Part shown: positions 1 through 6,377 of the stretch, one piece after another
Layout: each line of letters opens with the position of its first letter
Position numbering within the stretch: the stretch's first letter is position 1
Source of the DNA: Pseudomonadota bacterium
GTDB taxonomy: Bacteria > Pseudomonadota > Alphaproteobacteria > Rhizobiales > Devosiaceae
Length of the DNA stretch: 9,683 bases
NCBI GenBank assembly: GCA_023433985.1
Contig: JAEYTN010000483.1
Span: 1 to 9,683, forward strand
Reading direction: 5' to 3'
Program-made: the position numbers and the translations under genes
Notes under the pieces: generated by a model
The model's database searches: none
Told to the model about the DNA's origin: nothing
Seen by the model: only the letters and a program-made list of their open reading frames with translations

Positions 1-734
1 GCCGAGCCCTGGATATCGCGGCCGCGGGCGGAAATGATGCCTGCGGTCACGGTGCCGCCGAGGCCGAACGGGTTGCCCACGGCCACCACCCACTCGCCGA
101 CGCGCGGCTCGGTTTCGGTCAGCTTCACGAAGGGCAGGTCGGTCTCGCCGTCGAGCTTCACCACCGCGAGGTCGGTCTTGGCATCGGTGCCGACGACCTT
201 GCCCTCCTTCTCGGTGCCGTCGTCGAAGACAACGGTCACCTTCTCGGCGTTCTCGACCACGTGGTTGTTGGTGACGACATAGCCGTCAGCCGAGATCACG
301 AAGCCGGAGCCTGCCGCCATGAAGCGGCGCGGCGGCTGCGCGCGGCCCTGCCCGCCCGGCGCACCCTGGCCCGGGCCGAATTCCTGGCCGAACTGGTCGA
401 AGAAGTCCTTGAACGGATGATCGTCGGGCAGGTCGGGGAAGTTGAAGTTGAACTGGCGACCGCCGCGCTGCAGCTGCCGGTCGTTCTGCTCGGCGCCCTC
501 GACGACGATCGAGACCACCGCGGGCTTCACGGCGTCGACGAGGTCGGCGAAGTTCGGAACGTTGGTAACGGCCGGCGCAGTGATCTGCGCGGCGGGGACA
601 AGCTTGGCGTCCTGCTGGGCGTTGCTGGGCGCGGTGGCGGCGACGAAGGCCGAGCCACCGCCGATGCCGGCGAGGATCGCAAGCGCCGAGGCGCCGATCC
701 AGCGACGGGCACGGGAAGAGAAAGTCGAGCGCAT
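1..734 (-). CDS. degP: Do-like periplasmic serine protease (HtrA/DegP family), 3' part beyond window edge
   Basis: The first 244 codons of a periplasmic Do/HtrA protease, which degrades or refolds damaged envelope proteins. Seen: a basic N-terminus, a hydrophobic stretch at about residues 12-35 and a small-residue region ending near residue 40 (SNAQQ), consistent with a signal peptide. A Gly/Gln/Phe-rich linker follows at about 86-135, typical of alphaproteobacterial Do proteases. Catalytic His158 lies in TNNHVV and Asp188 in KTDLAVVK, 30 residues apart as in E. coli DegP. GNPFGLGGTVTAGIIS follows at about 219-234. The catalytic serine (GNSGG) and PDZ domains would lie beyond base 1 and cannot be checked. 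The ATG at 734 is chosen because AAGGAG precedes it closely. The gene is 121 bp downstream of the alditol oxidase-type gene on the same strand, and its leader has notable secondary structure. Family is certain; the exact paralogue (DegP, DegQ or MucD type) is not. Confidence 0.95.
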   Translation of the reverse strand, partial: MRSTFSSRARRWIGASALAILAGIGGGSAFVAATAPSNAQQDAKLVPAAQITAPAVTNVPNFADLVDAVKPAVVSIVVEGAEQNDRQLQRGGRQFNFNFPDLPDDHPFKDFFDQFGQEFGPGQGAPGGQGRAQPPRRFMAAGSGFVISADGYVVTNNHVVENAEKVTVVFDDGTEKEGKVVGTDAKTDLAVVKLDGETDLPFVKLTETEPRVGEWVVAVGNPFGLGGTVTAGIISARGRDIQGS

Positions 735-736
735 GT

Positions 737-777
737 ATATCTCCTTGGTCAGGCATGCATCGATGGCCAGGAGATAT
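737..777 (-). promoter_or_regulatory. Predicted hairpin enclosing the degP ribosome binding site (RNA-thermometer candidate)
   Basis: On the minus strand, ATATCTCC (777-770) is perfectly complementary to GGAGATAT (744-737). With one bulged A the stem extends by a U-A and two G-C pairs, to about 11 pairs around an 18-nt loop (765-748). The 3' arm contains the whole AGGAG Shine-Dalgarno sequence of degP, and the start codon begins two bases after the stem. The inverted repeat is directly visible. Temperature control is an inference, because the transcription start is unknown; a start downstream of 777 would remove the 5' arm. Confidence 0.55.
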
Positions 778-782
778 GAAGC

Positions 783-812
783 GCCTCGCCTTTCTGCAGC
801 GTGGCACGAGGC
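783..812 (-). promoter_or_regulatory. Second predicted hairpin upstream of degP
   Basis: On the minus strand, GCCTCG (812-807) pairs with CGAGGC (788-783). Two more C-G pairs are possible after a 2-nt bulge, leaving a loop of about 12 nt. It sits just upstream of the hairpin that covers the degP ribosome binding site. It could be part of a multi-hairpin 5' leader or a weak stem-loop at the end of the upstream transcript. There is no T-run, so a classical intrinsic terminator is unlikely. An AT-rich island at about 813-832 is the likeliest place for a degP promoter, but I found no convincing -35/-10, RpoH or ECF motif. Confidence 0.35.
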
Positions 813-855
813 TTAAAACTTCGTAATGTTCACGGCGCCGATGTGGCGAAGCCGC

Positions 856-2109
856 TCAGGTGCCGAACACGTATTCGTCGACGAATGCGTTGCGGAACTT
901 GCCGTCCGGGTCGTGCCGCGCCGCCAGCGCCCGGAAGTCGGCGAGCCGCGGATGGCGCGACATCAGCTCGGCGGCGGGCATCACGAACAGCTTGCCCCAA
1001 TGCGGCCGCGGCGCGAACGGCGCGAGCGCGCCCTCAATCGCCGACAGCGCCGCGCCCACCCGCACCCAGTTGCGCTCCATCGAGAAATGGAAGCCGACGC
1101 TGTCCGCCCCGTTATTGGTGCTGAGCCAGAGCCCGTCGGGCGCGATGGTCCGCACTTCCGACACCACCAGCGCCGGATGCAGCTTGTCCTGCACCGCCTT
1201 CAGCGCTCGCATCGCGGCAGGCGCATCCTTTCGGGCGACGAAATACTCCGACTGATACTCGTAGCCCTCTGCCGGCAGCGCCCCGATGCGGGCATGCGGA
1301 AGGCGGTCGTACCAGGCGCCGGGGACCCCGAGCTGCCCGGTAGTGCCGTAAGGCTCCTTGCCGAGCACCGGGCTCATCTCCCCGGTCGCCGGCGCGCCGC
1401 CGAAGAAGCTGCCGCCCGGCGGGGGAGCCTCGGCGCGGTCCTTGAGCCAGGCCTGATCGACGAACTCGCTGTTCCAGTGGGTGAAGAGGCTGACCGAGTA
1501 GGCGCTGCCCATCACCGCGTCGAAATTCTCGACTACCGTCTCGAAGGGCAGGTTGCGGAACACGGTCTGGCGGATATCGAAGCGCGGCACGAGGTCGAGC
1601 GTCAGCGCCGTGACGATGCCGAGCGCGCCGAGACCCACGACCGCGCCCTCGAAATCGGCATCTCCCCGCTTCAGGTGCAACAGCTCTCCCGACGCGGTGA
1701 CGAGCTCGAGCGCCGCCACCGAAGCCGCAAGGTTGCGGTTGCCGTTGCCCGAGCCGTGCGTCGCCGTCGAGACCGCGCCCACCACCGTGAAATCCGGCAC
1801 CGAGGGCAGGTTGAACAGCGCCCAGCCCGCCGCGTCGAGCACCGGAGCGAGCTCGGCATAGGTCGTGCCGCCATCGATGGTGACGGTGCGCGCCGCGGCG
1901 TCGATCTCGGCGCGGCGCGGCAGCGCCCGCAGGCTCAGCAGCGCCCCGGGCGTATCGGCGATGTGGTTGAACGAGTGCCGCGCCCCGACCACCCGCACCT
2001 TGCGCTCCCGCCGCACGATTTCCCGCACCTCGGCCACGCTTGCCGGAAAATGCGTCGACAGCGCACCGAACGCGACGTGCTCGGCCCAATTGTGGCTGAT
2101 GCTGTTCAT
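856..2109 (-). CDS. FAD-linked alditol/sugar-lactone oxidase (AldO/xylitol oxidase-like)
   Basis: A 417-residue VAO-type flavoprotein expected to oxidise a polyol (xylitol or sorbitol type), or a sugar lactone, with O2 and release H2O2. Seen: an N-terminal FAD domain (about 1-175) with GARHSFN at 42-48, where His45 matches the histidine that covalently binds FAD in Streptomyces AldO. The flavin-loop motif ATHGSGNGN lies at about 116-124, and GALGIVTALTLD at about 160-171. The C-terminal substrate domain has SEVRTIA (Glu318, Arg320) and HWGK (Lys373). With Ser103 these match the AldO active-site set. Length equals that family (about 418). ATG 2109 is preferred over an in-frame GTG at 2118 because GAGGGGTGA lies directly upstream at proper spacing. 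No signal peptide is seen, so it is probably cytoplasmic. Alternative names are L-gulono- or D-arabinono-1,4-lactone oxidase; the conserved residues favour alditol oxidase. Confidence 0.85.
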   Translation of the reverse strand: MNSISHNWAEHVAFGALSTHFPASVAEVREIVRRERKVRVVGARHSFNHIADTPGALLSLRALPRRAEIDAAARTVTIDGGTTYAELAPVLDAAGWALFNLPSVPDFTVVGAVSTATHGSGNGNRNLAASVAALELVTASGELLHLKRGDADFEGAVVGLGALGIVTALTLDLVPRFDIRQTVFRNLPFETVVENFDAVMGSAYSVSLFTHWNSEFVDQAWLKDRAEAPPPGGSFFGGAPATGEMSPVLGKEPYGTTGQLGVPGAWYDRLPHARIGALPAEGYEYQSEYFVARKDAPAAMRALKAVQDKLHPALVVSEVRTIAPDGLWLSTNNGADSVGFHFSMERNWVRVGAALSAIEGALAPFAPRPHWGKLFVMPAAELMSRHPRLADFRALAARHDPDGKFRNAFVDEYVFGT

Positions 2110-2135
2110 GAAACTCACCCCTCGGTCGGGGCGGG

Positions 2136-2164
2136 ATATTCATGAGGCGAGGGTGGGATGGCAA
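2136..2164 (-). promoter_or_regulatory. Possible sigma-70 promoter for the alditol oxidase-type gene
   Basis: On the minus strand, TTGCCA (2164-2159, five of six to TTGACA) is followed after exactly 17 bp by GAATAT (2141-2136, a weak -10 keeping the A at position 2 and the final T). A start near 2129 would give a leader of about 20 nt containing the GAGGGG ribosome binding site. It lies between the inverted-repeat element and the gene, so the gene could be transcribed apart from the ccm-mepA unit. Motif match only. Confidence 0.35.
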
Positions 2165-2184
2165 GGGCGTTCATGCGTGCCGAG

Positions 2185-2347
2185 CGCCCCCTCCACCACG
2201 CCTTGCGTGGTCCCCTCCCCCGATTCGCGTTGAGGATCGCCTCGACGTAGCATCCATCCGTTGTTTCAGGCGCCGAGCCCTCCATGATCCTCCACTGTGG
2301 CGAAGCCACGGGGGAGGGGGACCAGCCGAAGGCTGGTGGAGGGGGCG
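2185..2347. repeat. REP/BIME-like paired inverted-repeat element between mepA and the oxidase gene
   Basis: A 163-bp element with near-identical 37/38-bp inverted arms, 2185-2221 and 2310-2347. Each arm has an outer C-rich or G-rich stretch and a small internal hairpin. The left arm has ACCACGC/GCGTGGT (2195-2201/2205-2211), the right arm ACCAGCC/GGCTGGT (2321-2327/2331-2337). A third hairpin, GTGGC-gaa-GCCAC, is at 2297-2309. The stems differ in sequence between arms but pairing is kept. This is the look of dispersed intergenic palindromic repeats common in alphaproteobacteria, not of a coding transposon. It fills most of the gap between mepA and the oxidase gene; no gene is visible in it. 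Confidence 0.75.
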
Positions 2348-2375
2348 TCCCCCGAAGGGGTGGAGGGGGCGTCCC
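2335..2375. repeat. Two-copy direct repeat, 24-bp period
   Basis: GGTGGAGGGGGCGTCCC occurs at 2335-2351 and again at 2359-2375, separated by CCGAAGG. The first copy overlaps the right arm of the larger inverted-repeat element. The second ends 9 bp before the mepA stop codon, so it lies in the mepA 3' untranslated region. It looks like a local tandem duplication or slippage of the repeat end. Confidence 0.7.
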
Positions 2376-2383
2376 GCCCTCCC

Positions 2384-3235
2384 CTACTCCGCCTGCACCA
2401 CCGCCGTGCACTGCTTCGGCAAATCCGCCAGCGTCAGCGGCGGCGCCGGCGGCTTGTCGCTCGGCTTGTACGGCTCCTCGGTGAACCACCAGGCGAGCTC
2501 GTCGCCGCAGCCGTCGCCGGCCGGGGCCGGAGCCTGGTCCTCGCACAAGGTCGCGCCGCGCGGACAGCTCAGGCGGACGTGGAAATGGTCGTCATGCCCG
2601 TACCAGGGGCGGATCTTGTTGAGGAAGCTGCGGTCGCGCCAGTTGATGTCGCACAGCGAGCGCTTGATCCCCGGCGCCACGAAGATGCGCGCCACCCCCG
2701 GCAGTTGCGCGGCGCGATAGAGCAGCAGCCGCTCGGCCTCGCCGAACTTGGCGGGGTCGACCTGCCGTGTCCCCTTCTTCAGCACCGAGATGGCCGAAAT
2801 GTTCTCCCGCTCGTCGGCGCTCAGCACGTGGCTTGGCGTCGGCTCGAACCAGATATCGACGTCGAGGCCGATCTGGTGGGAGGCATGTCCGCTCTTCATC
2901 GGCCCGCCGCGAGGACCGCCCATGTCGCCGACGAGGATGCCGGCCCAGCCGTCCTGCTGCACCGAATGGGCAAGCGCGCCGATGTAGTCGACCAGTACCG
3001 GTGCGCCCCAGCGCCGGTCGCGTGACAGCCGCATCGCCTGCCAGCCCGGACCGTCCGTCGCCAGTTGCACTCCACCGGCGAGGCAGCCCCTGGCATAGCC
3101 GCCGATCGGCGCCTGCGTACCGGTGGTAGGCGTGTGGACGGCTCCGAACAGGTCGCGCGCGGGCTGGGCGAGTGCGGTCGAAATCAGCAGCAGGAGGGCG
3201 ACAAGGCCCGTCCCCAGCAACCGCAGCACCGCCAT
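2384..3235 (-). CDS. mepA: Penicillin-insensitive murein endopeptidase (MepA family)
   Basis: A 283-residue zinc endopeptidase that cleaves D-alanyl-meso-DAP cross-links in peptidoglycan in the periplasm. Seen: a signal peptide (hydrophobic residues 4-22, ALAQ cleavage region near 21-24), then the family signature GGPMKSGHASHQIGLDVDIW at 110-129. His120 and Asp127 there match zinc ligands of E. coli MepA. GHDDHFH at 213-219 supplies the third ligand, His219. Six cysteines (51, 195, 224, 231, 243, 276) could form periplasmic disulfides. A proline-rich segment at about 256-267 precedes the C-terminus. Start ATG 3235 has GGGAGG five bases upstream. The gap to the ccmH stop is only 10 bp, so it is probably the last gene of the ccm transcription unit. 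Length is close to the E. coli protein. Confidence 0.95.
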   Translation of the reverse strand: MAVLRLLGTGLVALLLLISTALAQPARDLFGAVHTPTTGTQAPIGGYARGCLAGGVQLATDGPGWQAMRLSRDRRWGAPVLVDYIGALAHSVQQDGWAGILVGDMGGPRGGPMKSGHASHQIGLDVDIWFEPTPSHVLSADERENISAISVLKKGTRQVDPAKFGEAERLLLYRAAQLPGVARIFVAPGIKRSLCDINWRDRSFLNKIRPWYGHDDHFHVRLSCPRGATLCEDQAPAPAGDGCGDELAWWFTEEPYKPSDKPPAPPLTLADLPKQCTAVVQAE

Positions 3236-3245
3236 GCCAGCCTCC

Positions 3246-3701
3246 CTACTTCCCTTCGAGCTCCTTCAGGGCCGCCGCCTCTTCGGGCGTGAGCGCCGCC
3301 GCCCCGGTTGCCACCTTCCGCTTCCGCCGCGCCGCCAGCAATACCCCGATCGCGCCGATCACCAGCACAGTGGGGCCGGCGATCCACAATAGCAGCGTGT
3401 GCGGCGCCATCACCGGGTTGAGCAGCACATATTCGCCGTACCGCGCCACGAGGAAAGCCCGCACTTCATCGTCGGTATCGCCGGCCACCAACCGCTCGCG
3501 CACGATCACGCGCAGGTCGCGCGCCAGGTCGGCCTCCGAATCGTCGATCGACTGGTTCTGGCACACGAGGCATCGAAGCCCCGCCGAGATATCGCGGGCC
3601 CGCGCCTCGAGCGCCGGGTCGGGGAGGGTTTCGTCGGGCCGCACCGCCAGCGCCGGAGCGCTGAGCGTAAACAGCAGCACGAGGGCGAGCAGCCACCTCA
3701 T
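3246..3701 (-). CDS. ccmH: Cytochrome c maturation protein CcmH (CycL), short form
   Basis: A 151-residue periplasm-facing thiol protein that keeps or presents the CXXCH heme-binding cysteines of apocytochrome c in reduced form for the CcmF/CcmI heme ligation complex. Seen: a signal sequence (1-19, ending SAPALA), the diagnostic LRCLVCQNQSI motif with Cys44 and Cys47, and the helical domain pattern ending RYGEYVLLNP (88-97). A single membrane segment lies at about 102-124 with a basic, then acidic cytoplasmic tail. It lacks the TPR extension found in E. coli CcmH, which is encoded separately here as ccmI. Its ATG overlaps the ccmF stop as ATGA, so translation is coupled. Confidence 0.96.
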   Translation of the reverse strand: MRWLLALVLLFTLSAPALAVRPDETLPDPALEARARDISAGLRCLVCQNQSIDDSEADLARDLRVIVRERLVAGDTDDEVRAFLVARYGEYVLLNPVMAPHTLLLWIAGPTVLVIGAIGVLLAARRKRKVATGAAALTPEEAAALKELEGK

Positions 3702-5668
3702 TGGGCCGGTGCTCCGCGCGCCTGGGCGGGACGCGGCGCGCCGACGCGCAGCCGGCGGTAGCTCAGCGACAGGAAGCCGGCGCCGGCCATCACGATGCAG
3801 CCGAGCCAGATCAGCGTCACGTAGGGCTTGTACCAGATGCGCACCACCGACTTGCCGTCGGCCTGCGGCTCGCCCAGCTGCAGGTAGAGCTGGCTGAAGC
3901 CGTAGGTGAGGATGGAGGCCTCGGTGGTGGGCGTGCCGCTCGCGACATAGACCCGGCGCTCTGCCACCGCGGTCTGGACGCCGCCACCGGGCGCGCGAAC
4001 GACGAACTCGCCGGCATCGGAGGTGAAGTTCGGCCCTTCCTCGTGCCTGATCCCCTGGAAGATGATTTCGTGGCCGGCAACGGCGGCCATCTGGCCGGGT
4101 TCGATTGTCGTCACCAGCTCTTCCTGCCAAGCGCTCGCCGCGACGATGCCGATCACCGTGAGGCCGAGCCCGAAATGCGCCAGCGCCGTGGCCCACGCCG
4201 TGCGCGGCAGCCCGAACAGCCGGCGGAGCGAGGTCACCACGTCGGTGCGGAAGAACTTCGCGCGGTCGATCAGCTCGGCCAGCGCGCCGAACGATACCCA
4301 GAAGCCCAGCAACAGCCCGAGCGGCGCCAGCGACACCGAAGCGCCCGTCAGCGCGAAGCAGAGGATGGTGGCGAACAGCGTCAGCCCGGCCGCCCCCGCC
4401 AGCCGCTGCGTCACCGCAACCACGTCGCCGCGCTTCCAGCTCAGGAACGGCCCGAACGGCAGCACGATCAGCAGCGGCACCATGATGACGCCGAAGGTGA
4501 GGTTGAAGAACGGCTCGCCCACCGAGATCGTCTCGCCCACCAGCGCATCGAGCAGCAGCGGGTAGAGCGTTCCCACCAGCACCGCCGCCGTTGCCGAGGC
4601 TAGGAACAGGTTGTTGAGGATCAGCGCCCCCTCGCGGGAGATCGGGGCGAACAGGCCGCCCACCTTCAGCGCGCTGGCGCGGAAGGCGAACAGCGAGAAG
4701 GCACCGCCGATGAAGCAGGCGAGCAGCGCCAGGATCACCATGCCGCGCGTCGGGTCCGAGGCGAAGGTGTGCACCGAGGTAAGGATGCCCGAGCGCACCA
4801 TGAAGGTGCCGAGCAGGCTCAGCGAGAAGGTGATGATGGAGAGGAAGATCGTCCAGATCTTCAGCGCATTGCGCTTTTCCATCACCAGCGCCGAGTGGAG
4901 CAGCGCCGTGCCCGCGAGCCAGGGCATGAAGCTGGCGTTCTCGACCGGGTCCCAGAACCACCAGCCGCCCCAGCCGAGCTCGTAGTAGGCCCAGTACGAG
5001 CCCATGGCGATGCCGAGGGTGAGGAAGCACCAGCTCACCAGCGTCCACGGCCGTACCCAGCGCGCCCAGGCGGCATCGATCTTGCCCGAGATCAGCGCCG
5101 CGATGGCGAAGCTGAAGCAGACCGAGAAGCCGACATAGCCGGTGTAGAGCAGCGGCGGGTGGATCGCGAGGCCGATGTCCTGCAGCACCGGGTTCAGGTC
5201 CATGCCCTCGAAGGGCGCTGGCACCAGCCGCAGGAACGGGTTGGAGGTGAAAAGCGTGAAGCCGGTAAAGGCGGCGGTCAGCAGGCTCTGCATCGCCAGC
5301 ACCAGCGCCAGCAGGTCCTTGGGCAGGTTGCGGCCGAAGGCGGCCACGGCGGCGCCCATGATCACGAGGATCAGCACCCACAGCACCATCGAGCCTTCGT
5401 GGTTGCCCCACACGGCGGTGATCTTGAAGATCAGCGGCTGCAGCGAATGCGAATGCTCATAGGCGAGCTCGAGCGAAAAGTCCGAGGTCACGAAGGCCTG
5501 GATCAGCGCGCCGAACGCCGCGCCCACCAGCAGGAACTGCAGCAGCGCGGCCTGCTGCAGGTAGCCGGCAAACGCCTCGCGCTTCCAGAACGCCAGCCCC
5601 ATCACCGCCGACACCGAGGCTATGGCGAAGGCAAGGATCAGCGCGAAATGTCCAAGCTCGATGCTCAT
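3698..5668 (-). CDS. ccmF: Cytochrome c heme lyase subunit CcmF (CycK)
   Basis: A 656-residue polytopic membrane protein that takes heme from holo-CcmE and attaches it to apocytochrome c. Seen: many hydrophobic segments, WGNHEGS at 87-93, IHPPLLYTGYVG at 169-180 and the tryptophan-rich WWD heme-handling loop at about 224-250 (GWGGWWFWDPVENASF). His170, His258, His300 and His498 match the four conserved histidines of E. coli CcmF (173, 261, 303, 491). A periplasmic soluble domain at about 515-615 is followed by a last membrane helix (617-636) and a short Pro/Ala/Arg tail. Length is normal for the family. GGGGAG lies 9 bp before ATG 5668. It overlaps ccmH downstream by 4 bp, but a 190-bp repeat-filled gap separates it from ccmE. 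Confidence 0.98.
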   Translation of the reverse strand: MSIELGHFALILAFAIASVSAVMGLAFWKREAFAGYLQQAALLQFLLVGAAFGALIQAFVTSDFSLELAYEHSHSLQPLIFKITAVWGNHEGSMVLWVLILVIMGAAVAAFGRNLPKDLLALVLAMQSLLTAAFTGFTLFTSNPFLRLVPAPFEGMDLNPVLQDIGLAIHPPLLYTGYVGFSVCFSFAIAALISGKIDAAWARWVRPWTLVSWCFLTLGIAMGSYWAYYELGWGGWWFWDPVENASFMPWLAGTALLHSALVMEKRNALKIWTIFLSIITFSLSLLGTFMVRSGILTSVHTFASDPTRGMVILALLACFIGGAFSLFAFRASALKVGGLFAPISREGALILNNLFLASATAAVLVGTLYPLLLDALVGETISVGEPFFNLTFGVIMVPLLIVLPFGPFLSWKRGDVVAVTQRLAGAAGLTLFATILCFALTGASVSLAPLGLLLGFWVSFGALAELIDRAKFFRTDVVTSLRRLFGLPRTAWATALAHFGLGLTVIGIVAASAWQEELVTTIEPGQMAAVAGHEIIFQGIRHEEGPNFTSDAGEFVVRAPGGGVQTAVAERRVYVASGTPTTEASILTYGFSQLYLQLGEPQADGKSVVRIWYKPYVTLIWLGCIVMAGAGFLSLSYRRLRVGAPRPAQARGAPAQ

Positions 5669-5856
5669 TCGTGCTGCTCCCCAATGCGCGCCGCCATCGC
5701 CGCCGCGCCTCCTCCCCCTCGGCAGGGGAGGACAGTGGAGCTTGGCCGAAGGCCTGGCGAACCTGCTGGATCGCTGACGCGACTAGCGCCGCTATCCTCC
5801 CCCGCCAAGGGGGAGGAGGCGCCGTTGCCAAACCCGGAGCGCACCAGCACCTTCAT
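5665..5856 (-). other. Open 63-codon frame bridging ccmE and ccmF through a repeat element (doubtful as a gene)
   Basis: An ATG at 5856, just past the ccmE stop, opens a frame of 63 codons. It runs through the whole inverted-repeat element and ends in TGA at 5667-5665, overlapping the ccmF ATG (ATGA). The predicted peptide (MKVLVRSGFGNG...) is rich in Gly/Ser/Pro/Ala, with no domain or hydrophobic segment I recognise. Most of it is repeat-derived. I list it because the open frame and exact stop/start overlap could carry ribosomes from ccmE to ccmF. It may equally be chance in GC-rich DNA. Confidence 0.25.
5705..5822. repeat. MITE/REP-like inverted-repeat element inside the ccm operon
   Basis: A 118-bp element with perfect 15-bp terminal inverted repeats (GCGCCTCCTCCCCCT at 5705-5719, its complement at 5808-5822). 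Each end also forms a local hairpin: CTCCCC/GGGGAG on the left and CCTCCCCC-gccaa-GGGGGAGG (5796-5803/5809-5816) on the right. The C-rich core resembles the element at 2185-2347, so both probably belong to one dispersed family. No transposase frame is present. In the ccm transcript it would form a stable structured spacer between ccmE and ccmF. Confidence 0.75.
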
Positions 5857-5858
5857 CG

Positions 5859-6377
5859 TCACGTCCCGGTTGCCGCCACGGACTGCGCCAGGGTGCGCGC
5901 CGCGCAGTTGTCGTTCGCGAGCACTTCGGGCATCTGCGCCACGTCTTCGTCGCGCTGCCACTCGCCGCGTTCCTTCAGCGCCTCGACCACTTCCTTGGGC
6001 ATGTAGTTCTCGTCGTGCTTGGCGAGCACGTTGGAGGCCTTGAACGAGCCGTCCGGCACCATCGCGCCCTCGACCACCACACCCTGGTTGGAGCGGAACA
6101 GGTCGGGCAACAGGCCGGTGAACGCCACCTGCATCTCCGTCGCCCCATCGGTGACGACGAAGCCGGTGGTCTCGCCCACGCGGGCGCAGGAATTGGCCTT
6201 CACCAGGCCGCCGAGCCGCACCGGGGTGCCCGCCGCGATCTGCTTTTCGAGGATCTCGCTGGGCGAATAGAAGAACACGATCTGGTCGCGCAGGGCGAAG
6301 AAGATCAGCCCTGCCGCCACTGCCAGCACGGCGCCGAGCCCACCGATGATCGCCAGGCGTTTCTGCTTACGCGTCAA
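5859..6377 (-). CDS. ccmE: Periplasmic heme chaperone CcmE (CycJ), TTG start
   Basis: A 172-residue membrane-anchored chaperone that binds heme covalently after CcmABCD export and hands it to CcmF. Seen: a basic N-terminus (MTRKQKRL), one membrane helix at about 8-29, a beta-barrel OB-fold domain at about 42-118 and the heme-binding motif LAKHDENYMP. There His121 is the covalent heme ligand and Tyr125 the axial-ligand candidate. A charged C-terminal tail follows. The start is TTG at 6377, chosen because MTRKQ.RL is the usual beginning in Rhizobiales and no ATG or GTG fits. It overlaps the ccmI stop as TTGA. Cys64 and Cys158 are non-motif cysteines. Confidence 0.96.
   Translation of the reverse strand: MTRKQKRLAIIGGLGAVLAVAAGLIFFALRDQIVFFYSPSEILEKQIAAGTPVRLGGLVKANSCARVGETTGFVVTDGATEMQVAFTGLLPDLFRSNQGVVVEGAMVPDGSFKASNVLAKHDENYMPKEVVEALKERGEWQRDEDVAQMPEVLANDNCAARTLAQSVAATGT

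Noticed and set aside
720..748. degP leader AAGGAGATATACATG matches the ribosome binding site of T7 gene 10/pET vectors.
   Set aside because: The match is short. The flanking sequence is ordinary GC-rich chromosomal DNA reading into a native signal peptide, and the upstream bases form the complementary hairpin arm, so vector contamination is not supported.
2110..2118. Upstream GTG start (2118) for the alditol oxidase-type gene.
   Set aside because: The likely ribosome binding site GAGGGGTGA overlaps it, and the ATG at 2109 has correct spacing and a family-like N-terminus.
826..2145. A 439-codon plus-strand open frame opposite the alditol oxidase-type gene.
   Set aside because: Arg/His/Ala-rich translation without a domain. 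It is the antisense shadow of a gene whose own frame carries all family motifs.
2185..2347. Repeat elements considered as intrinsic terminators or CRISPR.
   Set aside because: The hairpins have no following T-run, and there are no regularly spaced identical repeats with unique spacers. Dispersed palindromic repeats explain them better.
3246..5411. A 721-codon minus-strand frame joining ccmH to an Arg/Gly-rich stretch, suggesting a fusion.
   Set aside because: Upstream of 3701 it is merely the alternate frame of ccmF. The true ccmH start is the ATG at 3701 with a signal peptide.
4769..6043. A 424-codon plus-strand open frame across ccmF, the repeat and ccmE.
   Set aside because: Low-complexity Arg/Glu/Gln/His translation opposite well-defined genes; typical of GC-rich codon bias.
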